64,000 nucleotides of DNA from Acorus gramineus (taxonomy: Eukaryota > Streptophyta > Magnoliopsida > Acorales > Acoraceae): contig CM060853.1 in assembly GCA_030737835.1 (NCBI GenBank), positions 17,480,895 to 17,544,894 of the forward strand. The letters run 5' to 3'. Of the stretch, positions 1-10,645 are shown one piece after another. Under the pieces are notes generated by a model. The model was not told the DNA's origin. It saw only the letters and a program-made list of their open reading frames with translations, and searched no databases. Both the position numbers and the translations under genes were made by a program. The number at the start of each line of letters is the position of its first letter. The first letter of the stretch is position 1.

Positions 1-1780
1 GATGTCGATGCCACTAGCCACTAACATCTCCTTTATGGTTGACCTTCAACAAACCCCCATCATAACATAAAAACCATACCCCCAATCAAAACCCTCCACG
101 TATCCAACTTTCCCAATAAAATAAAATAAAATATCTAATACTAATCTCCATACAGGTTAGGGTATAGTGCTAACCCTTTGAATAATCACAAAAAACTTAT
201 CCAGATAAGCATTGCAAGGTGGAATTTCATTGTCCAAAGTCCAAACAGTACATCTTTTCCATAAAATAATGCGTTGAATTGTCGAGACTCGCATGAATCC
301 TAAGCAAAGCCTTTTTATTTTAAAATTTCATGGAGATCAATCAAGTCTAGAAATCTGACGCGTATCATTTTACGATTTTTTTTATTTGACTTTTTGTTTG
401 TTTGCATGCTGTTTTAGGCTAACTTCTTGGGAGTGGGGGGTGACTTGATGATGATTACGATGACGACGATAGTGACAATGATGATGAATTAAGCGAGGGG
501 GGGGGGTGGCGGGGGACGGTGGTCGACCGACACGCGCCCCAAATTGCACCGACTTTTTTTGCCCACCCAAATCTTCTTGTGTCCTTGACTTTTTGTAACA
601 ATAAAAAGAAATATATATATATATATAACACTTCACATGTACAAAAAAAGCCGAAAGCGAAGGAAACGTCGTTGAATTCAACGGATCGGGCTTTTTGGGT
701 GTGACTAATAATTTGAATGCAAGTTATGCAATGGTGATTCTGACAATTACGCGCGCGCAGTGGAATGAATGGATGTGTTGTTGCCAGGTGAAGTTGGCTT
801 TTGGGATTCAATGAGGGGGGATTGGTGTGTGACCTGGTTGTCGTGGGTTTGGTTGTCACGTGTTTTGAAAATTGAACTGTTCATTTGAATGAGTTTAATT
901 GTCCGGTGTTGCTATATAAAGTTTTTTTTTTTTTTTTTATCTCAATTTCAATTTTGATATAAAATCATCGAATCATATACCTACATTAACGATTTATATG
1001 CATTAATATAAATTTTTCGTATTTTTTATAAATGAATCTATGTAATTCATTGAAGTAAATGATTTATTTTTTATAAAAACATGTACATCATTAGATAACG
1101 TAAATTATTTATAAAAAATTTAAAACACATGTAGATTGGAGTTGAGGATTAAAAATGGGCTGCACGTAACATTATCTGTAATTGTTTAGTTAAAAGATAT
1201 GCCCACAATTTTTCTAAAAAGGAAAATTTAAACTATGATATTTTCATGATATAATAAGTATGTTGATTATTATTAACTAAATTAATTTATAAAAAAAAAA
1301 TGAAATATTTTAGAGAATCTTTGCATAATTTATCAAGTTTTAAATCTTAATTTTTAAGTTTTAATTTAACATCATAACATGATTTTATTATATAAAATCT
1401 AAATTTTTATTAAAGTTAATATTTTAATAAGTAGTTAGCCACTAATTTTTGTAAATAAAGAACTGTCTGTTTTAATCAATTGTATTCGGTGTTTAAAAAT
1501 TGTTTATTAAACCAATAGGTTGATTGAATTTTACAAGTTTTTATATATTATTGGGTTTTGTGGATAAATCGAATTGAAATTCAAAGCGGGTGACTGTTTA
1601 ATCGATTCAATCGAATGATATCAATAATTTTTTTATATAGGAAATCAATCAAGTTGGATCGAGTAGATTAATCAATATTGCACCAGTATCGTCGGTCTAA
1701 CTTGGATAACTAGGTGAAAAAAAAATCTAAGTGAGCCACCTAATTAATAATATCTAATACTTGATTAGTTAAGATCAAAG
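1..1780. other. Intergenic, AT-rich, no gene seen
   Basis: No credible coding sequence is visible. Around 480-560 there is a short GC-rich patch with a G run, and (TA)n follows near 610-630. The short open frames over 382-859 have no recognisable domain and low-complexity composition. From about 945 to 1165 the sequence matches the dispersed AT-rich repeat annotated separately. The rest is AT-rich DNA with homopolymer runs. Confidence 0.6.
930..1170. repeat. AT-rich MITE-like repeat, family T, copy 1
   Basis: The internal segments 'aatgaatctatgtaattcat' and 'ttgaagtaaatgatt', and an end reading 'ggagttgagg' then 'acgtaacatt' (top strand), recur with variation near 41262-41500 and 58577-58790. 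The terminal pieces look like imperfect inverted repeats of the type TGTTACRYG-N-GTCC. No transposase is present. Boundaries are approximate because the copies are diverged and flanked by T runs. Confidence 0.4.
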
Positions 1781-1788
1781 ATTAAGCT

Positions 1789-2216
1789 TAGGGGTGGTAA
1801 ACAAGCCGAGCAACTCAAGCTCTGCTCAGGCTTTGCTCGATTAAAGTTTGTTCGGGCTCGTTCGATTAGACAAATGAGTCGAACTTGAACATTTTTTAAA
1901 TCTCGGTTTGTAAACGAGTCGAGCCCGAACTTATGTATAAGATGTTATGATTTGTGAAGTGTGACTTCTCAAATATTAAACAAGTTTTTTTTTAGTTGAA
2001 TGAGCTGAGCTGAGTTTTGGTTCGAGCTTCTACTTGGCTTACTTAAACGAGTCGAGCCGAGTTTCAACCGAGCTTTTCACGAGCCAACCGAACTTAGCTT
2101 GAATACAAAATTAAGCTCAATCCCGAGCTGAGCTGAGTCTGAGCCGAGCCTGATACTAAAAGAGCTGAGCTTGAACAGGTGAAAACTTGGCTCATTCGGC
2201 TCGTTTACCACCCCTA
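1789..2216 (+). mobile_element. hAT-type MITE, GAGC-rich family, copy 1
   Basis: This 428-bp element has terminal inverted repeats: it opens TAGGGGTGGTAAAC and closes GTTTACCACCCCTA. It is flanked by 8-bp direct repeats ATTAAGCT (1781-1788) and ATTAAGCC (2217-2224), which match at 7 of 8 positions. An 8-bp target duplication with a TAGGGGTG-like end is typical of hAT DNA transposons. It has no coding capacity. About 150 bp inside each end is packed with GAGCCGAGC or GCTCGGCTC-like motifs, and a short unique core (around 1935-1985) lies between. A second copy in the opposite orientation lies at about 36796-37266. The right-hand target duplication overlaps the first bases of a Tourist-like element. 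Confidence 0.82.
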
Positions 2217-2221
2217 ATTAA

Positions 2222-2590
2222 GCCCCTATTTGGTTCAAGAATAAGACTCAAATTAAGTGAGAATTAGTCAGAATAGCCTCAAAATGGGTGTTTGGAATAC
2301 TGAAATAAATAAGAATTTGTATGCTATAATTAATATGTATAAAGTGGTATATGAAGCCAATTTTTGGAATTAAATTTTTCCAGGTTATTCAATCCAAAAG
2401 AATATGTGGGTTCACTGTCAAATCAATTGTTATCATCTCTTTTAAATTAATTGTCATTTTTTTCACATTTTATAAATCATTTTCCACACCTTATTCACAT
2501 TTTATCTAAAAAAATAAAAAATTTATTATTACGATTTCTAATTAAAATAATTTAAAATAGAACACAATAAACACGAAATCCTACTTAAAC
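2222..2590 (+). mobile_element. Tourist-like MITE, family P, copy 1 (3' end eroded)
   Basis: After TAA the element opens GCCCCTATTTGGTTCAAGAA, which resembles PIF/Harbinger (Tourist) ends. Its interior, including 'aaagtggtatat', 'aaaagaatatgt' and 'caaatcaattgt', is collinear with 39545-39986 and more weakly with 3757-4190. No ORF is present. The 3' terminus cannot be found; similarity fades around 2580. The hAT MITE to its left integrated across its 5' boundary. Confidence 0.6.
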
Positions 2591-2599
2591 AAAGAGCCA

Positions 2600-3750
2600 T
2601 AAATCAACCATATCCCTTAGAAGATTAAACCTTTCTTCGAAACTCCATATCGCTGGGTGTGAAAGGAGATTTTTGTTGCTGAAAAAAATTACACCACCGT
2701 TTAATTAATAAAATACATATACTAAAGCAAGAAATGAGATTATAAAAATAAACAGATCTCATATATGATGCATTTTCACTTACCTCATATCTATTGCATT
2801 TTGACTGAAAAAATATATAAGATCTGTAAACTCCTTGTTCTGGTTTGTTATCTCTTTACCAAAAGCCCTCAACAAGTCAAGTAAATTGTACCAATCAACA
2901 GATGGGAATAACCATGCAAACAATTAAGTATTTATTCTCAGCCAAATAATAATTATTCCCCCTGCATTTGACATAGATATTCTTGTTATTAGTTAACATG
3001 TGTTCAATGCCCAGTTTATGTATGTATCCTCTCTTATCACATCCCTTAACATAATCCGGGATCAAGATTTTTTGATGATCGACTCTCAGATTAACCATTT
3101 TCCCCTCCCTGCTAATCCTTCTGTCATTAATGGACTTCTCTCTTACCTTTCATGTTGAAAAATTACTTTACGTCTCTCTGAATAAATCAATCACTCTAGT
3201 CGGAAGAAAAAAATAATAATAAAATGAAATATAAAAACCTCAACTTTATGTAAACTCTAAAAAATATTCATTGAATTAAAAATATAACACAGTGGCCGTG
3301 GGGGGTAATTTATAATCCTCTAGAAGCAAGTTGATTGATCCATATACATCATAACCTGATTCTCACAAATTCTTATCTAATTTATGGGTGAAATCTATGC
3401 TTGTATATTTTGATTGGTCCATATATATGACAACCTAATCTTCAAAAGAGTTCTTATCCAATCTAATCTACATATGAATTATATGGACGCAAGTAAAAAA
3501 ATACTATTTAATTATCTAGATAATTCTAAAATAAAATTAATCCTAAAGTGAATCTAATCTAATTTGCATAAATATATCTCAATTAACTTATTGAGCATGG
3601 TGGAAATTTTGATTTAAGAGCCTTAGTTTGAAGTGTTTACTCCAACCGTGCTCCCTAACTACAAACTCATTAAATAATTTCACGTAGTATTGATATTAAA
3701 AAGCATGCTTTAAAGAGCCACTTATTCTGCGATATAAATAACACCCTATT
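2600..3750. other. Intergenic, no gene seen
   Basis: This is AT-rich sequence. A 67-codon frame on the minus strand (2895-3098) has no recognisable domain and opens in unremarkable context, so it is not called. No RNA gene or clear repeat was recognised. Confidence 0.5.
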
Positions 3751-3756
3751 CCCTAG

Positions 3757-4190
3757 GTGGCGTTTGGTTAGTGGATTAAGGGGAAGGATGGACAAGAATA
3801 GGGGGAGATCAATAAGTCTAAGAATAGGTGGAAATAAACTGGTATTTGTATTCCAAATTCTCTCTGAAATTATATTGTTACACTCTTTCTATTTTACTGG
3901 TATATGCTCATAAGTCAAATAAACCGTCTCACCTTTTATAAATCATAAATCAAGGGGCACATGTGAAATCATTTTTTCTTCTCCTTTTATAACTCATTAT
4001 TCACATTCTATTTATATTCTATCCACAATTTATGAATGGTCAACCAAACAACAAAAATGTCATCATCACTTTTTTAAAATAAAAATAGCAAAAAACACAA
4101 TCAAATATAAAATCATTTATTACATTGATATAGTTATTAATCATTAAAACATTCATAAATCTCATAATAATTTATATCTTCATTCAAACC
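3757..4190 (+). mobile_element. Tourist-like MITE, family P, copy 2 (diverged)
   Basis: It opens GGTGGCGTTTGGTTAGTGG. Its 3' half ('ataaatctcataataattta' region, about 4150-4180) parallels the end of the copy at 39545-39986. It is more diverged than the other two copies, lacks coding capacity, and its target duplication cannot be read with confidence. It lies about 600 bp upstream of the ERF gene, so it may contribute upstream promoter sequence. Confidence 0.4.
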
Positions 4191-4720
4191 TCATTTTAAA
4201 TTACATCACGCTTCATGTTTCTAACTTATCACAGAAACACTACATCAATTTCAATGACCAGTTAAAATCAAATCAAAATGAAATAAACATCAATCAATTT
4301 ACAAAATATCAAAATCTGCAAGCCACTCTCAACTCAACTATTCAACAATAAATACAAATAAGAAAAAAGTGAGTAGTTTTCAATTCAATAATACCAACAA
4401 CATCCCCGCCGTCTCTTCCAAGAACACCCCCCCACCCCGTGGAAGGTTAATGGAATCAATTAAATTAGATCTCTCGATCCAAGTAGGACCCACTCAAGTC
4501 AAGGCACCTAGAATTTCCAAAGCTGTTCAAACTGTCCACGTTTAAGCGTTTGGTGCACCAACGACTCAATCGCACCACCACTTGTCGACTCTCCAGTGGT
4601 CCGAACCCAGTTTTGGAGTGAAAGCCAAGGCACAAACACAAACCCCACAAATCACTACAAATATCTCTCCCCAGAAGCCCCTCCCTATGCGCGTGGGACC
4701 AAACCAAATCTTTTCCTGCG

Positions 4721-4728
4721 TTTATATG
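4721..4728 (+). promoter_or_regulatory. Possible TATA box of the ERF gene
   Basis: TTTATATG lies 81 bp upstream of the ERF start codon, followed by a pyrimidine-rich leader (TCCTCCCATCCCTCACAATC), as is common in plant 5' leaders. The assignment rests on position and composition only. Confidence 0.35.
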
Positions 4729-4808
4729 CCTCCTCCCATCCCTCACAATCTCTCCCCACTCAAACCCAAACCTCTCAAATCTCGGGTCCTTCTTCTTCTC
4801 TTCCAAAT

Positions 4809-5789
4809 ATGGACACACCCAGTAGCAGTAGTAGTGGTTGTGGAGGCAGCCAAAGATTGAAACATAAGGGGAAGGACCCATCGCCTAGGCCTCTCAAGAA
4901 GATCAGGAGCCCTGACCACCACCATCCCCAAATCACTTCCATGACAACAACAACCCTCACAAACCCAACTCTGCCTATACCCAACTCTGGTTTCTACCAT
5001 CAACCGCAGCAGCAGCAGCAGCAGATGATATCGTTCGCGCAGGCGCCGATGTACTACAACCATCAGGACCCATTCGTCCGATATTGGACGGATGCGATGA
5101 ATCTGAGCCCGCGCGGACAGCTCGCGATGATGAACAGGTTTGGCGCGGTTGCGGCGGCGGGTGGTGGGTTTAGGCCGACTGGGCCGACGAAGCTGTACAG
5201 GGGGGTGAGGCAGAGGCACTGGGGGAAGTGGGTTGCGGAGATACGCCTCCCGCGCAACCGGACGCGCCTCTGGCTCGGGACCTTCGACACGGCGGAGGAC
5301 GCGGCGCTCGCTTACGACCGCGAGGCGTTCAGGCTCCGCGGCGAGAACGCGCGACTCAACTTCCCCGAACTCTTCCTCGGAAAATCCTCTGAAGCTAACA
5401 AAAACGTCGACGCGTCGTCGTCGTCGCCGTCCGCGCAATTGGAAGAGCCTTCTTCGGTTGAGATTGCCGGGGAGGAGGCGCAGCAGGCGCAACAACCGGC
5501 GCCGCCCCCGATGACGGCGGCGGAGGGAGGATTGGGTTCGTCGGAGTTGGTTTGGGGGGGCATGGAGGAGGCGTGGTTCAATGCGTGGGGTCCCGGGAGC
5601 TCCGTTTGGGACGATTTCGACGGCGCGAATAGCATTCTCCAATCGGAGCTCGAGGCGGAGCGGCTTGCCAATTCGGATGATGATCAGCATAGGCAGCGAA
5701 TGGAGGCGGCGGCGCCGGTGTCGTCTGCTTGCGCTTCGTCGACTTCGCCTTCATCGTCGACGGCTCCCCTGTTCATGTGGATGGATTGA
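4809..5789 (+). CDS. AP2/ERF transcription factor, DREB A-6 subgroup (ERF061/ERF062-like)
   Basis: A 326-residue intronless gene for a nuclear DNA-binding transcription factor. The single AP2 domain spans about residues 130-188 ([20 protein letters not shown] to ARLNFPEL). It has the WAEIRLP-type recognition strand, with valine at canonical position 14 and leucine at 19, as in the A-6 branch of DREBs. A conserved stretch before the domain ([20 protein letters not shown], about residues 89-108) is the A-6 motif shared with ERF061/ERF062-like proteins. The N-terminus is Ser/His-rich with a basic patch (PRPLKKIR) and a CAG-encoded glutamine run. The acidic C-terminus ([21 protein letters not shown]) may activate transcription. 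The open frame continues upstream to 4596, but only a GTG lies there, so the ATG at 4809 is chosen. Family members regulate abiotic stress and wound responses; the specific role here is inference. The domain is very GC-rich compared with its flanks. Confidence 0.93.
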   Translation: MDTPSSSSSGCGGSQRLKHKGKDPSPRPLKKIRSPDHHHPQITSMTTTTLTNPTLPIPNSGFYHQPQQQQQQMISFAQAPMYYNHQDPFVRYWTDAMNLSPRGQLAMMNRFGAVAAAGGGFRPTGPTKLYRGVRQRHWGKWVAEIRLPRNRTRLWLGTFDTAEDAALAYDREAFRLRGENARLNFPELFLGKSSEANKNVDASSSSPSAQLEEPSSVEIAGEEAQQAQQPAPPPMTAAEGGLGSSELVWGGMEEAWFNAWGPGSSVWDDFDGANSILQSELEAERLANSDDDQHRQRMEAAAPVSSACASSTSPSSSTAPLFMWMD

Positions 5790-7440
5790 TTCATTCAATC
5801 AGTTTCACTGGTTGGTTATTTTTTAAAGACAACCTGTGATGGCATTTAGGCTAGTTCTTTTAAATTTTGCTTTATTTTTTTTTCAGGTCAGATAGATCAC
5901 ACAAACATAAATTGCCCTGCTTTGGCTGCATATCTTTTAAGCCTCATCAAAGCAGGTGCTTTTTTTGCTTTGAATTTCCCTTGTTTTCTCATCAGTTCTT
6001 CCAATTTTTGTTTGGAAGAGATAGATGGATGATGTTGTTGGTGTGCTTAATAATTTGGTCTTTGGATTTGTACTCTTAACCTCACAAAGGGGGACTAGGG
6101 AGACAGTTTTGTGATCTCCCAGTTTCAATTGGTTGTTGGTAACTTTTTTTTTTTTTTTAATATATCTTTGAAGCTTATATGCATTACCGTGTTTTGAGAT
6201 GGGAATATGGATTATGTTAGGGCCAGTTTGCACAGACAGGCAGTCCATGTTTTGATTGTTTTAAAATAATAAATATTATCTAATGAGACATGTACGTTAT
6301 TATAAAAATATAAATGTTTTGCATAAATTCATTAAATGAAAAATTGAAAGCTTGCTAATATGATATATATTTCATTGCATAGCCATCGATGTATATGGAT
6401 TGTCTGACATACCATAGACTGTTCCCATGGACTGCATGTAACAACGCTTATAGCATATTTTGTATTCTATTTCATTTTTTAACTTGTTTGAAGATGCATA
6501 TTTTGGTTTGGAAGAGAATTCAATATTGGATTGTATGGACAACCACAAGTGCCCCCACTGTGAATCCTCTCACTCACGAGAAAACATGAGCTTTTGAGCT
6601 TAAGACACGCATGCCTATAAGTTGTTTCGAATCAGTATCTGCGACGAAGAAAGGAAATTCTGCATCAGATGAGGGACAATGATTCATATGTAATCATTGT
6701 CAATGCTGTGTTGCTCAAGTGAAAATGTCAACAGAAAACCATGCTCAACTTGAAATCTATTGATGGTTTGAGAAGATTTTTTTTAGAGTTGCCTTGAAAT
6801 ACATGTAATCTACTTCATGACTTGCCTCTTATGATGAACTAGCCAACGTTGAATTGTTCAGCAACGGCATGTAATCTCATGCTACATATAGGAAATTTTC
6901 ATGGTATGATTTCTGTAATGCCAGTTATTCAATAAGCAAGACTACAATCGAACCACATCTTGATATGTTGTAGAGATACTCTCTTTTCACTTAAGAGTAC
7001 TGGGATCTGAGTGTTACTCCTGTTGATGGTAAAATATTTAACCAGGAAAAACAATATTTCCCATGGGTTGATCTCCTGATATCAGTGGCATGTGAGGGAG
7101 ATTTTGCTCAGATTATGCTCTCTATTTTTTTTTAATGGCAATGGTCCTCAAATGAGCCACGAAGATAGCCTGAGAAACTCATTTTCTCTGATCAATTGTA
7201 CAATGAACAGGGACTTACTATTATATTATAATTATAGCGAGTGGCATTCTTGATTGTAATGTAGCTGTAGTGGATGTGATGTAAAAGTTATATATGGGTG
7301 AACTGTTGAGTTGCATTGACAGATTCTGGAGAGTTCAAAATCTTCTCACACTAAGTTTTCTTGCACATCAGTGTATTGAATAGCATATACAATCAATTAA
7401 CAAGCCTAACCAAGGTACTATACGTGTATCTATATACTCC
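5790..7440. other. ERF 3' region and intergenic DNA, no gene seen
   Basis: The first 300-450 bases are probably the ERF 3' untranslated region (T-rich). About 6256-6355 resembles the dispersed AT-rich repeats. Small frames in this stretch have no domain. Nothing else was recognised. Confidence 0.5.
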
Positions 7441-7479
7441 ATTGAATTGTGTAGACCCATTTTAGCAAAAAAATGATGG

Positions 7480-7620
7480 GGGTTAGGTTCGTGGACGGGG
7501 GTCACAAGAGGGGGTTGGGCTCGCGGATGGGACGTAGAAGACGATCGGGGGGTGCGATCGGGGTTGGGGTCGAGATCGGCACAATAGGGGGCTGGTGGAG
7601 GTGGTCTTATAACTTATTGA
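7480..7620. other. G-rich anomalous patch
   Basis: About 140 bases are strongly G-rich on the top strand ('gatcggggggtgcgatcggg' type sequence), inside AT-rich DNA. There is no open frame of note, terminal repeat or family match that I recognise. It may be a fragment of an unrecognised repeat. Confidence 0.35.
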
Positions 7621-7917
7621 GTTGATTGGGGGAGAACGGGAGAGGTTAGAGAAGATAGAGAAGCAAATGATGTTTACTTAAGAGTAAAAGAGGGAGAAAA
7701 AAAATAGAATGGATGGAAGGACCTAAACAAAATACCACCACTCACTTAGAGAACTAAAGAAAACAAATAAAAGTCAAGAGACCTATTGTTATTATAAAGG
7801 TGTCCCATGGATCTCTAATTAATTTCCCCTTATAAATATCAATAATGCACTTATTTCATAGCATGCTTATTTGGATTAATTTAAATGTGCTATTTAAACA
7901 ACGGATGCTCATGTAAG

Positions 7918-8481
7918 TCGCCTGTCAATAGGACGGATACGGATCGGATAGGCCCATATCCGTATCCGTATTCGTATCCGTATCCGAATTGGATATCCGA
8001 AAAAATATCCGTATCCGATATCCGACGGATATTCCAAAACCCATATTCGTATCCGATCCGAAAATCCGGATACGGATTCGGATAAAATCTGAAATATCCG
8101 AACCAGATTAAAATATAATTTTTTTATAAAATCTTAAGTCCTAACATGGTTAAATAGGTATCAACTAAAGACATAAAAACACAAATCTTAATATACTTAA
8201 ATAAGTATTCAACATGGTTAAATAGGTTTGTGTTTTGTCCTAGATCATGAGCCATTAGATTTTTATTTAAGGGTTGAAACTAACTCTAACATATATAAAT
8301 AAAATAACAGTTCAGATACGGATATTTTTCGGATCGGATATAGGCTATATCCGATCCGATCCGAAATTTTTCAGATACGGATTATTTGGTTCGGATATGG
8401 ATTCGGATTTCGGATATTTTCTGCATTTTTGGATACGGATTCGGATCGGATACAGATATTTTTTTGGATAATTGACAGGCA
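7918..8481. mobile_element. hAT-type MITE, GGATACGGAT-rich family, copy 1
   Basis: This element of about 564 bp has ends reading (TC)GCCTGTCAAT and ATTGACAGGC(A). It is flanked by the direct repeat CATGTAAG at 7910-7917 and 8482-8489. The 8-bp duplication fits the hAT superfamily. The subterminal 150-200 bp on each side is dense in GGATACGGAT/ATCCGTATCC motifs, and the core is AT-rich and non-coding. Short open frames over 7885-8085 and 8274-8471 are translations of the motif array and are not genes. A sister element lies at 47723-48200 and a probable fragment at about 56585-56690. Confidence 0.8.
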
Positions 8482-8489
8482 CATGTAAG

Positions 8490-10370
8490 TCGATAGTCCT
8501 ATGCTAATTTATGGAAATTTAGTTTTAAAAAAAATCATGTTCATGCTTCTATTTAGCACGTATAATTTACTACTTTATAATTTTTTCCCTTTGTTGAATA
8601 CATGCATTGGGACAGGATCCCGTGTGACCATTACAGAGTTTATTCATACCATCTAATGGGAATCTACCATGTACGTAACAAGAAAAAAATTCAATGAAAA
8701 TATCATCAATGTTGATGCTATTTATTAAAAGGGCATCGATATTTTCATCAACGGAGTTCTTTAACCCACCCCTCTCAAAAAAATAATGGACGACTTCACA
8801 AAGTCGAATGGATCGGGGTGGGATCATTATTTAAAAAAACCATATTCTGATTTTTTTTTTTTTAGAGGGTGAGATGAATAACTGTATGGGTGAAAATATC
8901 TGTATCCTTTTTAAAAACAGCCTATAAACAGTTTACGTGATTTTATATCATTTACATGATGCTCTCTGGTTGGACCACACATAATTTATGTGGTCCCATT
9001 TCCATGCATTGCAAGTGGCTCATATTTAAATATCATCATCAAGTTTTTTTGGGAGTATTTCATAGCCTTTCTGTCATGATGGTGTTTATATAGTCGGGTG
9101 TTATGATCATGTTTGATAAAAACAAATACATAAACCCAGACCTCAAAAATTTAGGAGATGGAACCCACTAGGCAATGAAAATGTTGCACTCAAGTAATCA
9201 TGAACACGTTTCGAATTTTCTTGAAAAGCATAAGATTGTTTAATAAAGTATTTGTAACCATTAAAAAAAAAATGCATATATACCCAATGAATTAATGCCT
9301 TTTATATATATACACATTCTCTCAATACAGCATATATTAGTGTACGAGGGCTCTGTTGTGTTTTTCTTGGTGGGTAAGGGGGCCCTGTTTTCAATAGATC
9401 CACAGGCTATCAATGTAAAGGCCCATGATCAGGTACTTCAATAGGAATATAAAATGGCCCACATGAGAAGTTTATTCGTGCAAATGAAAGAGACAATGCA
9501 TCAAGAAAATCTGAGAGCAACGTATTTGATGACAAATATAGATTCAGAATGAGCACTGCCTAATCTATTCGGTCAATAAGTAATTAAATAAACTATATTT
9601 ATTAAGGTGCAGAGAGCCCGTTTAGTGTTCATTCACATTCTCATTCTTTTGATAGAACACCCAGAAAAAATGATTTTGAAATCTTTGTGTTCATTCTTAA
9701 GCGTTTTAGGTTAAATTTTTCATTCTATGGAATCTATAAAAACTAGATTTTTAAAATAAAGATTTCTCATTCTAGTCTAGAGTTATCAAATTGGCCCCAA
9801 CTTAGAATTAAAAAATCCATTTAAAAAACAACTTTTTATTTACAAATGTTTTAGAAATTAGATTAATTTCCACATAATATACATTTGATAATCTTTTTTT
9901 AAAACTGTTTATAACTAAAAATTGATTTCAACTTTCTTAAAAAGCTGCAATCATTGGGGCATTGGAAAACATGGGGGGGGGGTATATATTTGATTCTTGC
10001 AAAAACTTACCTTAAATTAAACAAACCTATGCATATAAAAAAACAAACTTATAAAGATGTATTTGTTCATCATTTTTGTTTATATTCTGATTGGATATAC
10101 ATTTGAAAAGATTATACGTTTGAATAGCAAAAAACTCTCAAATACGGATTCAAACACATATTTCTACGATGATGCGTTTTTCAAACCCCACCTGTTGCTT
10201 TGTCAGCACTGTAAAAATAACCGAGTTTGAAAAGTTAAAAATACTCCAGCTCTGGAAAAACCTAATTACTAATTGAATGCACAGGAGACTTCATGTGAGC
10301 ATCACCTCTTTAACCAAAAGTTATCTGGTCCATGCATGAAACTTGTTGTACGCACCTCAACCATGACAGT
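8490..10370. other. Intergenic, no gene seen
   Basis: AT-rich DNA. The minus-strand frame at 8570-8827 (85 codons) shows no domain. A block at about 9610-9950 ('gagagcccgtttagtgttca' onward) has the look of an eroded MITE, but I could not define its ends. Confidence 0.45.
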
Positions 10371-10373
10371 GAG

Positions 10374-10377
<4 letters not shown>

Positions 10378-10415
<38 letters not shown>
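10378..10415. repeat. (TA)n(CA)n microsatellite
   Basis: A run of TA dinucleotides changes directly to CA dinucleotides. It is a simple sequence repeat, likely length-polymorphic. Confidence 0.95.
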
Positions 10416-10418
<3 letters not shown>

Positions 10419-10591
10419 CTGCTGTGGTCCAATTCAATTCATATATAGAACATGCATGCATGCATGTCACGGGGACTACAAATCCTCTTCTGCTTTAATT
10501 TGGGACCAATAGATTCCCCCGCCTCGGCTGTTACAGTGATCGGCGACAGATAACGAGCTTGTCATATATGGTGGACACGATGAAAGCATTT

Positions 10592-10594
<3 letters not shown>

Positions 10595-10638
<44 letters not shown>
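10595..10638. repeat. (TA)n microsatellite
   Basis: An almost uninterrupted TA run of over 40 bases lies in non-coding DNA. Confidence 0.95.

Positions 10639-10639
<1 letters not shown>

Positions 10640-10645
<6 letters not shown>

Noticed and set aside
4596-4808. Upstream extension of the ERF frame to 4596
   Set aside because: It begins with GTG and has no in-frame ATG before 4809; this is 5' leader sequence.
4743-5690. Long minus-strand open frame opposite the ERF gene
   Set aside because: It is a GC-driven shadow of the ERF coding sequence, rich in Arg/Leu/Pro, with no domain.
7885-8471. Tyr/Pro/Ser-repeat ORFs near 7.9 and 8.3 kb
   Set aside because: They arise from tandem GGATACGGAT-type motifs in a MITE and are not genes.
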